NCBI RefSeq assembly: GCF_017968885.1
Contig: NZ_CP072913.1
Location: forward strand, 1,720,001 to 1,784,000
DNA length: 64,000 bases
Reading direction: 5' to 3'
Origin: Pseudomonas sp. Tri1
GTDB taxonomy: Bacteria; Pseudomonadota; Gammaproteobacteria; Pseudomonadales; Pseudomonadaceae
In this document: one piece after another, positions 43,806-52,933 of the stretch
How the letters are laid out: each line of letters begins with the position of its first letter
Numbering within the stretch: the first letter of the stretch is position 1
The notes under the pieces: generated by a model
What the model was told of the DNA's origin: nothing
Database searches by the model: none
What the model saw: the letters and a program-made list of their open reading frames with translations, nothing else
Program-made: the position numbers and the translations under genes

Positions 43806-43965
43806 AGTGTCCTGTCTTACAAATACTGCTCCTTTTGGACGGCATCTGTTGCCGTCATGCTGCGTTGCCGCTCCTCGCCATAGCGGGCTATGACTCGTCG
43901 CGGCGCCTTGCCTGACGACATGGCCGCTCGTCCAAAAAGGGGCATTATTTGTAAGACAGGACACT
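43806..43965. mobile_element. MITE-like element with 19-bp perfect inverted ends
   Basis: A 160-bp element. The left end AGTGTCCTGTCTTACAAAT (43806-43824) is the exact complement of the right end (43947-43965). The symmetry continues inward imperfectly (CTCCTTTTGGACG against CGTCCAAAAAGGGG) and around a central CATAGCGGGCTATG, so it could fold into one long hairpin. No transposase is encoded. The open frame crossing it is not a gene. It lies between the Mpo1-like gene and an AraC regulator, 56 bases from the latter's start. Confidence 0.75.
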
Positions 43966-44020
43966 GTATCCTTCGCAAATCCAGCCGTACCCTGCGGCTC
44001 GTCATGCGAGTAAAAACGTC

Positions 44021-45034
44021 ATGAACGAACGAACGACTTCTTCAAGCTGGGCGATGGGGATTGTCAAGGCGCTGGAAATGGACGGCCTGGATTGTCGAGT
44101 GCTGTTCAAGCAACTGGGGTTGGACTTTGATGCGCTGGACGATCCGGATGCACGCTTCCCCCAGGATTCGATGACGCGGCTCTGGCAGCGCGCGGTGGAG
44201 TTGTCAGGCAACCCGGCCATCGCCCTGAACATGGGCAAAGTGGTGCGCCCGGCCTCGTTCCATGTGGTTGGCTACGCCTTGATGTCCAGTCGTACGCTGG
44301 TGGAGGGGTTCCAGCGGCTGGTGCGTTATCAGCGGATCATCGCTGAAAGTGCCGACTTGAGTTTTCGCCCGCTGGAAGGGGGATACGGACTGATTCTGAC
44401 GGTGCATGGCGACCATCTCCCTCCCACCCGGCAAAGTGCCGAAGCGTCCCTGGCTTGTGCATTGGCCATGTGCAACTGGCTGACCGGGCGCACTCTGCAT
44501 CCACTGAAGGTGCTGTTCCAGGGCGCCGAACCGGTTGACCTGGCCCCTTATCAACAAGCCTTCCCGGCACCGCTGGTGTTCGGCGCCCCTTATGATGCGC
44601 TGATCTTCGAGCGGGCCGACATGGAAGCGCCGCTGCCCACGGCCAACGAGGCCATGGCGCTGCTCCACGATCGCTTTGCCGGTGAATACCTGGCGCGTTT
44701 TTCCGGAAGCCGCGTGACCCACAAGGCACGGCAAGTGTTGTGTCGGCTGTTGCCCCAGGGCGAGCCCAAGCGTGACGTGGTGGCGCAGGCACTGCACCTG
44801 TCGCAACGCACTTTGCAGCGGCGTTTGCAGGAAGAGGGCACCAGCTTCCAGACTCTGCTCGAGGACACCCGCCGCGAACTGGCCGAGCAGTACCTGGCGC
44901 AGCCGAGCATGACCTTATTGGAAATTGCCTATCTGCTGGGGTTTGCCGACCCGAGCAATTTTTTCCGGGCTTTTCGCCGCTGGTTCGACACTACACCCGG
45001 CGAATACCGGGCGCGGCGAGCAAACGGTCAGTGA
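44021..45034 (+). CDS. AraC family regulator with arabinose-binding-type (OruR-like) domain
   Basis: A 337-residue AraC-type protein with the long N-terminal sensor domain of the OruR/ArgR-like group (MGIVKALEMDGLDCRVLFKQ, FHVVGYALMSSRTLVEGFQR). The C-terminal HTH pair (VVAQALHLSQRTLQRRLQEE; LLEIAYLLGFADPSNFFRAF) ends in RRWFDTTPGEYR. The effector is unknown. The promoter region carries the MITE-like element, which could affect its expression. The 3' end overlaps trkH (convergent) by 7 bases. Confidence 0.85.
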   Translation: MNERTTSSSWAMGIVKALEMDGLDCRVLFKQLGLDFDALDDPDARFPQDSMTRLWQRAVELSGNPAIALNMGKVVRPASFHVVGYALMSSRTLVEGFQRLVRYQRIIAESADLSFRPLEGGYGLILTVHGDHLPPTRQSAEASLACALAMCNWLTGRTLHPLKVLFQGAEPVDLAPYQQAFPAPLVFGAPYDALIFERADMEAPLPTANEAMALLHDRFAGEYLARFSGSRVTHKARQVLCRLLPQGEPKRDVVAQALHLSQRTLQRRLQEEGTSFQTLLEDTRRELAEQYLAQPSMTLLEIAYLLGFADPSNFFRAFRRWFDTTPGEYRARRANGQ

Positions 45035-46482
45035 CGCCAGAACGCCGGGATGCACAACACGAACACCGTGATGATCTCCAGCCGGCCCAGCAGCATGCCA
45101 CCTGACAGAATCCATTTTGCCGCATCCGGCAGCGGAGCAAAGTTGCCGGCCGGGCCAATGGTCTCCCCGAGCCCCGGGCCGACCCCGGACACGGTACTGG
45201 CCGCGCCGGTCAGCGCGGTCATCCACTCCACCCCGAGCAGCGACAACAGCAGGGCGATCACGCAGATGGTGATGGCGAAGAAGAACGAAAAGGTGAGGAT
45301 CGAGCGGACGATTTCTTCGTCGAGACGGTGACCGTTGTATTTCTGCTTGATCACTGCGCGGGGATGGATCAGTTGATTGAGGTTGGCCCGAAGCAGGATA
45401 TAGGCGACCTGGAAGCGGAAGATCTTGATCCCGCCGGCAGTCGAGCCAGAGCAGCCGCCGACGAAGCCCAGGTAAAAGAACAGCATCAGCGAGAAATTGC
45501 CCCACAGGCTGTAGTCCCCCAGGGCGAAGCCGGTGGTGGTGACGATCGATGTCACATTCAGCGCCACGTGCCGCAGGGCGTCCAGCCAATGCAGGTCGGT
45601 GGTCGCCCAATACCAGGTGCCGAGCACCACCCAGGTCACCAGCAGCACCCCGAGCAAGCCCTGGACCTGCTGGTCCTTGATCAGTGCCCGACGATTGCCC
45701 CGCAGCATCGAGACGTACAGGGCAAACGGCAGGCTGCCGAGGATCATGATGACGATGGCGACCCAGTGCACCGCCGGCTGGGTCCATTTGGCCAGGGACA
45801 GGTCAGAGGTGGAAAAACCGCCGGTGGAGATCGCCGACATCGAATGGTTGATGGCATCGAACGGGCTCATCCCGGCCCACCAGAGCGCCAGGGTGCCGAG
45901 TATGGTGATGCCCACGTAGGACGCCACGATCAACCGCGCCACCATGTGGGAGCGGGGCATGACTTTTTCCGAGCGGTCCGACGACTCGGTCTGGAACAGC
46001 CGCATGCCACCGATGCGCAGCAATGGCAGGATCGCCACCGCCATGGCGATGAAGCCGATACCGCCGAGCCAGTGTAGCAGCGAGCGCCACATCAGGATGC
46101 CGGGGGACATGGTGTCCAGGCCGCTCAGGACCGTGGCACCGGTGGCCGTGATCCCCGACATGCTTTCAAAGAACGAATCCGTGTAGCTGATGTGCTGGGT
46201 CAGCAGGAAAGGCAGCGCGGCAAAGATACACACCACCAGCCAACTGCTGACAGTCAGCAGGTACATGTCGCGCGGGCGCAGGTGTACGTGTTCCGGGCGT
46301 CCGGGGAGGATCAGGGCCAGGCCGGCGACGAAAGTGATCATGCTCGACCAGAGAAACGACGGCAGGTCGCCGGTACGCTCGAAGACCAGCAAGGTGGCCA
46401 TGGGCACGACCATGAAGATCGCCAGGGTGATCAGGAAGATGCCGATGATGAAACCAATGATCCGCAGGGTCGGCAACGCCAT
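45028..46482 (-). CDS. trkH: TrkH family potassium uptake protein
   Basis: A 484-residue membrane subunit of the Trk K+ system. It has about ten helices with four pore loops of the MPM type, each carrying a filter glycine: ITATGATVLSG, AISTGGFSTSD, VTTTGFALGD and STVSGVGPGLG. It works with the NAD-binding TrkA subunit, which is not in this window. Start 46482 yields the family N-terminus (MALPTLRIIGFIIGIFLITL); an 86-codon extension upstream overlaps intergenic sequence. Confidence 0.88.
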   Translation of the reverse strand: MALPTLRIIGFIIGIFLITLAIFMVVPMATLLVFERTGDLPSFLWSSMITFVAGLALILPGRPEHVHLRPRDMYLLTVSSWLVVCIFAALPFLLTQHISYTDSFFESMSGITATGATVLSGLDTMSPGILMWRSLLHWLGGIGFIAMAVAILPLLRIGGMRLFQTESSDRSEKVMPRSHMVARLIVASYVGITILGTLALWWAGMSPFDAINHSMSAISTGGFSTSDLSLAKWTQPAVHWVAIVIMILGSLPFALYVSMLRGNRRALIKDQQVQGLLGVLLVTWVVLGTWYWATTDLHWLDALRHVALNVTSIVTTTGFALGDYSLWGNFSLMLFFYLGFVGGCSGSTAGGIKIFRFQVAYILLRANLNQLIHPRAVIKQKYNGHRLDEEIVRSILTFSFFFAITICVIALLLSLLGVEWMTALTGAASTVSGVGPGLGETIGPAGNFAPLPDAAKWILSGGMLLGRLEIITVFVLCIPAFWRH

Positions 46483-46654
46483 GAAGTCCGCTCGGGCTGA
46501 AAGGGAAGGGCGCCATTCTACCCGCGACCAGCGGCATGTAAACCGGCGCCCGGCGGCGCTTGGGGCGGGTGCGCGTCTGGTCGCGGAATTTGAACTAACG
46601 AACTCGCCGTACAAGCCACTAGAATAGCCAGACATTTTTTTCAGGAGGTGGCCG

Positions 46655-47218
46655 ATGCAGGCTCTCGACGCTTTGCTCAACCGTGTTTCCGTCCCGCGCC
46701 TGGTCGACCCGGCGCCTACGCCGGAACAGCGCGAGGTCATGTTCGCCGCTGCGATGCGGGCCCCGGATCACGGCCAGTTGCGGCCATGGCGTTTTCTGAC
46801 GGTCGAAGGGCAGGCGCGTCATCGCATGGGCGAGCTCCTGGCCGAAGCGGCGCGGCTCAGTGATCCACAGGCACCCGAGGCCGCCGTGGAGAAGGCCCTC
46901 AACGGCCCGTTGCGCGCGCCCCTGGTCGTGGTGGTCATCGCCCGTTTGCAGGAGCATTTCAAGATCCCCAAATCCGAACAGCGGCTGGCGGCCGGCTGCG
47001 CGGCCCACGGGATCCTGCTGGCGGCTTACGCCCAAGGCGTTGGCGGGGTCTGGCGTACGGGGGAGTTGTCCTACTCACCTCATGTCGCCAAAGGGCTTGG
47101 CCTTGAAGAAGGGGAAGAGGTGATCGGTTTCCTCTACCTGGGCACGCCGCAGAAAGAAGCGCGTACGGCGCCGAAGGTGGAAACGGCAGAGTTTGTCAGT
47201 GAGTGGAGCGGTCAATAA
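46655..47218 (+). CDS. Nitroreductase family protein (YdjA-like)
   Basis: A 187-residue FMN-dependent oxidoreductase of the YdjA subgroup. RAPDHGQLRPWRFLTVEGQA near residue 32 is the family's FMN-binding signature, and AAGCAAHGILLAAYAQGVGG is the central helix motif. The start has a perfect AGGAGG six bases upstream. The protein is small for the superfamily, as usual for YdjA. Its substrate is unknown. It is divergent from trkH. Confidence 0.85.
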   Translation: MQALDALLNRVSVPRLVDPAPTPEQREVMFAAAMRAPDHGQLRPWRFLTVEGQARHRMGELLAEAARLSDPQAPEAAVEKALNGPLRAPLVVVVIARLQEHFKIPKSEQRLAAGCAAHGILLAAYAQGVGGVWRTGELSYSPHVAKGLGLEEGEEVIGFLYLGTPQKEARTAPKVETAEFVSEWSGQ

Positions 47219-47260
47219 CCCGCCCTGGGGACTGCGCTTCACTTCAGGTTTGCTTGATTC

Positions 47261-47292
47261 ACTGTGGCGAGGGAGCAAGCTTCCACGCCACA
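47261..47292. repeat. Degenerate GTGGCGAGGG palindrome
   Basis: CTGTGGCGAGGGAGCAAGCT followed by TCCACGCCACAGG, a worn member of the family seen at 42775 and 51632, between convergent genes. Confidence 0.6.
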
Positions 47293-47323
47293 GGTAAAGT
47301 GCCCGGCCTTCGGTTGAGCCTCG

Positions 47324-48517
47324 TTATTTGCAAACGTCCGCAATAGCCTCGGCCAACAGATCCAGGCGCGTAGCGTCGATGCCCGCCACGTTGGCCCGGC
47401 CCGTGCCGACCATGTAGACGCTATGGCGCTGGCGCAGCTGTTTGACCTGATCCGGCGTCAGCCCGGTGTAGGAAAACATCCCGCGCTGTACGCCGATGTG
47501 CGCGAAGCGCTCGCGCAAGCCGTGGGGTTCGAGGGCTTCCAGCAGGCCGCTGCGTAACTGAGCGATACGCAGGCGCATGGCCTGCACTTCGTCGGCCCAC
47601 AGGCTTTTGAGCTGCGGGTCACCCAGGATCGTCGCCACCACCGCTGCGCCATGATCAGGCGGCGTCGACCACAGGTTACGGGCGATGTTCGCCAGTTGGC
47701 TGCGGATGTCCAGCAGCTTGTCGGCATCCCGGGCACAGACGATCAACGCGCCGGTACGGTCGCGGTACAGGCCGAAGTTCTTCGAACAGGAACTGGTGAT
47801 CAGTACTTCCGGCAACGCATCGGCAAATAACCGAACCGCCCATGCGTCCTGCTCCAGCCCGTCGCCAAAGCCCTGGTAGGCAAAGTCGATCAGCGGCAGC
47901 AGGTCACGGCGGCGCATCACCTCCAGCACCTGGCGCCATTGATCATGGGACAGGTCGAAGCCAGTGGGGTTATGGCAGCAGGCGTGCAGCAGCACCACAT
48001 CGCCTTTGGGCGCCTGGTTCAGGGTCGCCAGCATCGCCTCGAAATCCAGGCGATTGTCGGCACCCACGTAGGGGTAATGACTGGCCTTGACGCCGGCGGC
48101 GGCGAAGATGGTTTCATGGATCGGCCAGGTCGGATTGCTCAGCCAGACGCCACGGCCCGGCAGGCATTGGGCGATGAAGTCGGCACTCAGGCGCAGGGCG
48201 CCGGTGCCACCCGGGGTTTGGGTGGCGCCAGCACGTTTTGCGCTGATCAGCGGCGAGTCGGCGCCCAGTACCAGCTCATTGAGCAACTGGCCGAACGCGG
48301 CGTCGCCGTGACCGCCGATGTAGGTCTTGGTGGTCTGGCGATCCACCAGCCGCTGCTCAGCCTGCTTAACGGACTGAAGAATCGGCGTCAGGCCCTGGGC
48401 GTCTTTGTAGACGCCCACGCCCAGGTCGAACTTGCTCGGGTTGCTGTCGGCCCCATAGGCCTCCATCAAGCCGAGGATCGGATCGCCGGGCACTCGGCCG
48501 ATGGCATCGAAATGCAT
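47324..48517 (-). CDS. phhC: Aromatic amino acid aminotransferase
   Basis: A 397-residue fold-type I PLP aminotransferase of the aspartate/tyrosine class, with the opening DPILGLMEAYGADSNPSKFD, VLLHACCHNPTGFDLS and the lysine motif SCSKNFGLYRDRTGALIV. In the phh operon it transaminates tyrosine to 4-hydroxyphenylpyruvate. The start overlaps the phhB stop (TAATG), showing translational coupling. Order phhA-phhB-phhC, with phhR divergent, is the classic Pseudomonas arrangement. Confidence 0.92.
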   Translation of the reverse strand: MHFDAIGRVPGDPILGLMEAYGADSNPSKFDLGVGVYKDAQGLTPILQSVKQAEQRLVDRQTTKTYIGGHGDAAFGQLLNELVLGADSPLISAKRAGATQTPGGTGALRLSADFIAQCLPGRGVWLSNPTWPIHETIFAAAGVKASHYPYVGADNRLDFEAMLATLNQAPKGDVVLLHACCHNPTGFDLSHDQWRQVLEVMRRRDLLPLIDFAYQGFGDGLEQDAWAVRLFADALPEVLITSSCSKNFGLYRDRTGALIVCARDADKLLDIRSQLANIARNLWSTPPDHGAAVVATILGDPQLKSLWADEVQAMRLRIAQLRSGLLEALEPHGLRERFAHIGVQRGMFSYTGLTPDQVKQLRQRHSVYMVGTGRANVAGIDATRLDLLAEAIADVCK

Positions 48518-48873
48518 TACTTGCGGCCCTCGGCAGTCTTGGCCACGTCATCGGTACGGGCGGCCATGATGAAGTCATTGCGGTGCAGGCCCTTGATGGA
48601 GTGGCTCCACCAGGTCACGGTGACTTTGCCCCACTCGGTGAGCAGGCCAGGGTGGTGACCTTCGGCCTCGGAGATTTCACCGACGGCGTTGGTGAATGCC
48701 AGGGCGTGCTTGAAATTCTTGAACAGGAAGACTTTTTCCAACTGCATCACGCCGTCGCGCACTTCGATGTTCCAGTCCGGGATCTGCTTGATCAGTACCG
48801 GCAGTTCTTCGTCGCTGACTTGCGGGGCGTCGGCGCGGCAGGCTTCGCAATGGGCTTGGTTCAGAGTGTTCAT
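48517..48873 (-). CDS. phhB: Pterin-4a-carbinolamine dehydratase
   Basis: A 118-residue protein that regenerates the tetrahydropterin cofactor of phenylalanine hydroxylase by dehydrating its carbinolamine. The active-site motif [20 protein letters not shown] and the helix [20 protein letters not shown] are clear. ATG 48873 follows GGGAA; a 15-codon extension upstream is not used. It is the second gene of phhABC and overlaps phhC by one base. Confidence 0.93.
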   Translation of the reverse strand: MNTLNQAHCEACRADAPQVSDEELPVLIKQIPDWNIEVRDGVMQLEKVFLFKNFKHALAFTNAVGEISEAEGHHPGLLTEWGKVTVTWWSHSIKGLHRNDFIMAARTDDVAKTAEGRK

Positions 48874-48972
48874 GGTGTGTTCCCGGATCGAATATTTGAG
48901 AAACGTCGATGCACCCACGCTAAAGCAAAGCTGCGCTGTGCAACAGACTCAATTGAGATCAAAAGAGGCGGT

Positions 48973-49758
48973 TCACGCCGCTTTTGGTGGAAATTTAGGT
49001 GTATGCAAGCCCAGTTCCCGACCGCGCTTGACCATGCCCATGATGTCTTCGTGGGCCAGGTCGAACAGGCGCTTGAGTTCAGGCAGCACGAAGTACACCG
49101 GTTGCAGGATGTCGATGCGATATGGCGTGCGCATCGCTTCCACCGGATCGAAGGCTTGATGCTCCGGTTCGTCCGACAGGCAGTAAACGGTTTCCTTGGG
49201 TGAGGACAGGATGCCGCCACCGTAGATGCGCCGGCCTTGCGGCGTTTGCACCAGGCCGAACTCGATGGTCATCCAGTACAGGCGCGCCAGATAGACGCGT
49301 TCTTCCTTGGAGGCCTGTAGGCCGAGTTTGCCGTAGGTGTGGGTGAATTCGGCAAACCAGGGGTTGGTCAGCAGCGGGCAGTGGCCGAAGATCTCGTGAA
49401 AAATGTCCGGCTCTTGCAGGTAATCCAGTTCTTCGCGGGTACGAATAAAGGTCGCCACCGGAAACTGCTTGCTGGCGAGCAATTCGAAAAAGGTCTGGAA
49501 GGGGATCAGCGCCGGCACCCGGGCGACCTGCCAGCCCGTGGTTTCGCCCAGCACCTTGTTGATTTCGCCCAGTTGCGGGATACGGTCGTGGGGCAGGCCA
49601 AGCTTGTCGATGCCGTCCAGGTATTCCTGGCACGCACGGCCTTCGATGACTTTCAGCTGGCGGGTGATCAGCGTGTTCCACACCGCATGTTCTTCGGCGG
49701 GGTAGTGGATAAAACCTTGCGCATCGGGCTCGCGGGCCACGTACTGCGTCTGCTTCAT
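48973..49758 (-). CDS. phhA: Phenylalanine 4-monooxygenase
   Basis: A 261-residue pterin-dependent aromatic amino acid hydroxylase that converts phenylalanine to tyrosine with O2 and tetrahydropterin. The iron facial triad is H121 and H126 in PDIFHEIFGHCPLL and E166 in RLYWMTIEFGLV. It is the short bacterial form, with no regulatory ACT domain. First gene of phhABC; a PhhR-like box (49893-49910) lies about 135 bases upstream of its start. Confidence 0.94.
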   Translation of the reverse strand: MKQTQYVAREPDAQGFIHYPAEEHAVWNTLITRQLKVIEGRACQEYLDGIDKLGLPHDRIPQLGEINKVLGETTGWQVARVPALIPFQTFFELLASKQFPVATFIRTREELDYLQEPDIFHEIFGHCPLLTNPWFAEFTHTYGKLGLQASKEERVYLARLYWMTIEFGLVQTPQGRRIYGGGILSSPKETVYCLSDEPEHQAFDPVEAMRTPYRIDILQPVYFVLPELKRLFDLAHEDIMGMVKRGRELGLHTPKFPPKAA

Positions 49759-49892
49759 GCTGCTCTCCTGCTGATTTCCCTCTGGGGGAAGACTTGTTTG
49801 TTGTTATGTCCAGCGATGCATTAGAGATAACTCGAAGCGCGGATGTGTGCAGCAGGCAGCCGAGAGTGCGTATCGCGACCGGAGGGCTATTT

Positions 49893-49910
49893 TGTAAAGT
49901 TTTCGTTACG
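49893..49910. promoter_or_regulatory. Candidate PhhR/TyrR box
   Basis: TGTAAA-GTTTTC-GTTACG fits the TyrR-type consensus TGTAAA-N6-TTTACA, with the left half exact and 4 of 6 in the right half. It lies in the 310-base phhA/phhR intergenic region, which otherwise shows no gene. I could not find a convincing -24/-12 element. Confidence 0.5.
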
Positions 49911-50068
49911 GATAGGGCCGTGCTTCGTTGCTGTCGGGATTTTTGGCTGGGAAATGGCCTACATGTGTCACATAATCTTGACGTTTATTTGCGCTGCCAC
50001 ACAGAAACCTTGTGGTGAGGGAGCTTGATGGCGCGCCTTTCTATCTCAATACGCACCCGGGCCTTTTT

Positions 50069-51628
50069 ATGCGCATCAAAGTCCATTGCCAGAACCGCAT
50101 CGGCATCCTGCGGGACATTCTCAACCTGTTGGTGGAGTACGGCATCAACGTCGCCCGAGGGGAGGTCGGTGGCGAACATGGCAATGCGATTTATCTGCAC
50201 TGCCCGAACCTGATCAACATCCAATTTCAGGCGCTGCGTCCGAAATTCGAAGGCATCGCTGGGGTATTTGGCGTCAAGCGCGTAGGGCTGATGCCCAGTG
50301 AACGTCGGCACATGGAGCTCAATGCGTTGCTCGGTGCCTTGGAGTTCCCGGTGCTGTCCATCGACATGGGCGGCTCCATCGTCGCGGCCAACCGGGCGGC
50401 GGCGCAGTTGCTCGGGGTGCGGGTGGATGAGGTGCCCGGGATTCCGCTGTCGCGCTACGCCGAAGATTTCGATTTGCCGGAGCTGGTGCGCGCCAACCAG
50501 TCGCGGATCAACGGGTTGCGGGTCAAGGTCAAGGGCGATGTGTTCCTGGCCGACATCGCGCCGCTGCAATCGGAGCACGACGACAGCGAGGCCATGGCCG
50601 GCGCGGTACTGACGTTGCACCGGGCCGACCGGGTCGGCGAGCGGATCTATAACGTGCGCAAGCAGGAGCTTCGCGGCTTCGACAGTATTTTCCAGAGTTC
50701 CAAAGTAATGGCCGCGGTGGTTCGTGAGGCCCGGCGCATGGCACCGCTGGATGCACCGCTATTGATAGAAGGCGAAACCGGTACCGGTAAGGAATTGCTG
50801 GCTCGCGCCTGTCACTTGGCCAGTCCGCGCGGGCAATCGCCACTGATGGCACTCAACTGTGCCGGGCTGCCGGAGTCCATGGCCGAGACCGAACTGTTCG
50901 GCTATGGCCCCGGCGCCTTCGAAGGTGCCCGGGCCGAAGGCAAGCTGGGCCTGCTGGAGCTGACCGCCGGGGGCACGCTGTTTCTCGACGGGGTAGGGGA
51001 GATGAGCCCGCGCCTGCAAGTGAAACTGCTGCGCTTTCTGCAGGACGGTTGCTTCCGTCGCGTAGGCAGTGATGAAGAGGTGTACCTGGACGTCCGGGTG
51101 ATCTGCGCCACTCAGGTCGACTTGTCCGAGCTCTGCGCCCGGGGCGAATTCCGCCAGGATTTGTACCACCGATTGAACGTCCTTTCCCTGCACATTCCAC
51201 CCTTGCGCGAATGCCTCGACGGCCTGGCACCGCTGGTGGAGCACTTCCTCGACCAGGCCAGCCGCCAGATCGGTTGTGCATTGCCCAAGCTGGCCCCGGC
51301 GGCGATGGAGCGTCTGAGTCACTACCACTGGCCGGGCAACGTCCGGCAGTTGGAAAACGTCCTGTTCCAGGCCGTTTCCCTGTGCGACGGCGGCACGGTG
51401 AAAGCCGAACATATTCGCCTGCCGGACTACGGCGTGCGTCAGCCGCTTGGCGATTTCTCCCTTGAAGGTGGGTTGGACGACATAGTCGGACGCTTCGAAA
51501 AGGCGGTGCTGGAGCGCCTGTATTCCGAACATCCCAGCAGCCGGCAATTGGGCAAGCGCCTAGGGGTTTCCCATACGACTATTGCCAATAAGTTGCGCGA
51601 ATATGCGGTGGGCAAGGACAGTGCCTGA
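50069..51628 (+). CDS. phhR: TyrR-family transcriptional regulator PhhR
   Basis: A 519-residue regulator of phenylalanine and tyrosine catabolism. It has an N-terminal ACT domain (1-75, VHCQNRIGILRDILNLLVEY), a PAS domain (about 80-190), an AAA+ domain with Walker A GETGTGK (235-241), and a TyrR-type C-terminal HTH (RQLGKRLGVSHTTIANKLRE). The loop that should read GAFTGA for sigma-54 contact reads GAFEGA (282-287), and the second Walker region is altered (FLDGVGEMSP). Start 50069 begins the ACT domain exactly; the frame extends 57 bases upstream. It is divergent from phhABC. Confidence 0.92.
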   Translation: MRIKVHCQNRIGILRDILNLLVEYGINVARGEVGGEHGNAIYLHCPNLINIQFQALRPKFEGIAGVFGVKRVGLMPSERRHMELNALLGALEFPVLSIDMGGSIVAANRAAAQLLGVRVDEVPGIPLSRYAEDFDLPELVRANQSRINGLRVKVKGDVFLADIAPLQSEHDDSEAMAGAVLTLHRADRVGERIYNVRKQELRGFDSIFQSSKVMAAVVREARRMAPLDAPLLIEGETGTGKELLARACHLASPRGQSPLMALNCAGLPESMAETELFGYGPGAFEGARAEGKLGLLELTAGGTLFLDGVGEMSPRLQVKLLRFLQDGCFRRVGSDEEVYLDVRVICATQVDLSELCARGEFRQDLYHRLNVLSLHIPPLRECLDGLAPLVEHFLDQASRQIGCALPKLAPAAMERLSHYHWPGNVRQLENVLFQAVSLCDGGTVKAEHIRLPDYGVRQPLGDFSLEGGLDDIVGRFEKAVLERLYSEHPSSRQLGKRLGVSHTTIANKLREYAVGKDSA

Positions 51629-51631
51629 TGT

Positions 51632-51661
51632 CCAGAGGGGATAAATCCCCTCGCCACAGGA
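51632..51661. repeat. Half palindrome GGGGATAAATCCCCTCGCCA
   Basis: A truncated member of the TGTGGCGAGGGG repeat family directly after phhR. Confidence 0.6.
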
Positions 51662-51814
51662 GTTGGCCGATTTTTTGCTGGAGTACCCGCACATCAAGCG
51701 TCGGCTGTCGGTTTCATGGCGTTGCAGCCTGCCGATATAGACCGCGATGCAACGCCGCGTCAGGGCAAATCCTGAGCCGTGCGCCATTTTTCAGTCACCC
51801 AGAGTAGTGTCTTC

Positions 51815-52933
51815 ATGGCCGATTCCATCACCGTTACCAGCCCGCTGCTGCCTCCTCTGGAAGAGTTCATGCCTTACCTGCAGCAAATCTGGGACAGTAA
51901 GCGCCTGACCAATGGAGGCCCTTTCCACGAACAACTGGAACGGGAGTTGGCCGAATACCTCGGCGTCCAGCATCTTTCGTTGTTTTCCAACGGTACCTTG
52001 GCCCTGGTGACGGCACTCCAGGCCTTACGCATTACTGGGGAGGTCATCACTACGCCCTACTCGTTCGTGGCCACCTCTCACTCGCTGCTGTGGAACAATC
52101 TCAAGCCAGTGTTCGTGGACATCGATCCGGTCACCAAGAACCTTGATCCACGGCGTATCGCCGAAGCCATCACCCCGGCTACTTCAGCGATTCTTCCGGT
52201 TCATTGCTATGGTGTTCCCTGTGATGTCGAGGGTATCCAGGCCGTCGCCGACACCTATGGGCTCAAGGTTATCTACGATGCCGCGCATGCCTTTGGTGTT
52301 CGACACAACGGCGAAAGCATTCTCAACAACGGCGATCTGTCGATTCTCAGTTTCCACGCCACCAAGGTATTCAATACCTTCGAAGGCGGCGCCATCATCT
52401 GCCCTGACGCAAAAATCAAACGACGCATCGATTACCTGAAGAATTTCGGGTTTGCCGATGAAGTCACGGTCATGGCCCCTGGTATCAACGGGAAAATGAA
52501 CGAGTTGCAGGCCGCATTCGGCGTGCTGCAACTGCGCTTCATTGATGAGGCCCTCAGCCGTCGACAAAAGGTGTTCGAGTATTATCGGAGCGCTCTGGAA
52601 GGCATAGACGGTATCAGCCTCCTGGAGCAACCGCAGGGGTTGGACTGGAACTATGCCTATTGTCCGATCCTGGTCGATGGTGAGCGTTTTGGAGTGAGTC
52701 GGGACGAGTTGTACGACCGTTACCGCGCAGAAAACATCCTCGTGCGTCGCTATTTCTATCCGCTGATATGCGAGTTTCCGATGTACCGCGGCCTTCCCAG
52801 CTCGGATCTCTCTCAGTTGGGGAATGCCTACAAGGTGTCCCGCCAGGTACTGTGCCTGCCGATCTATCCGGATCTCGATCCGAAGACCCAGGCGCAGATC
52901 ATCGAGGTGCTGCTCAAGGCCCGGACGGCATGA
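51815..52933 (+). CDS. DegT/DnrJ/EryC1 family PLP-dependent sugar aminotransferase
   Basis: A 372-residue sugar aminotransferase (VioA/FdtB-like), which places an amino group on a keto-sugar nucleotide. It shows LTNGGPFHEQLERELAEYLG, TTPYSFVATSHSLLWNNLKP, the aspartate motif YDAAHAFGV, and the PLP lysine in SFHATKVFN (K184). It is first in a seven-gene cluster; its stop overlaps the next start (ATGA). ATG 51815 gives the family N-terminus; a GTG at 51779 is possible, and neither has a strong ribosome-binding site. The product sugar is not readable. Confidence 0.87.
   Translation: MADSITVTSPLLPPLEEFMPYLQQIWDSKRLTNGGPFHEQLERELAEYLGVQHLSLFSNGTLALVTALQALRITGEVITTPYSFVATSHSLLWNNLKPVFVDIDPVTKNLDPRRIAEAITPATSAILPVHCYGVPCDVEGIQAVADTYGLKVIYDAAHAFGVRHNGESILNNGDLSILSFHATKVFNTFEGGAIICPDAKIKRRIDYLKNFGFADEVTVMAPGINGKMNELQAAFGVLQLRFIDEALSRRQKVFEYYRSALEGIDGISLLEQPQGLDWNYAYCPILVDGERFGVSRDELYDRYRAENILVRRYFYPLICEFPMYRGLPSSDLSQLGNAYKVSRQVLCLPIYPDLDPKTQAQIIEVLLKARTA

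Noticed and set aside
43773..43964. 63-codon frame within the MITE-like element
   Set aside because: It lies inside a near-perfect palindrome, so its protein would be a by-product of the repeat; no ribosome-binding site or homology expected.
49759..50068. Possible sigma-54 promoter for phhA
   Set aside because: The best GG/GC pairs have nine rather than ten bases between them and lack the consensus flanks.
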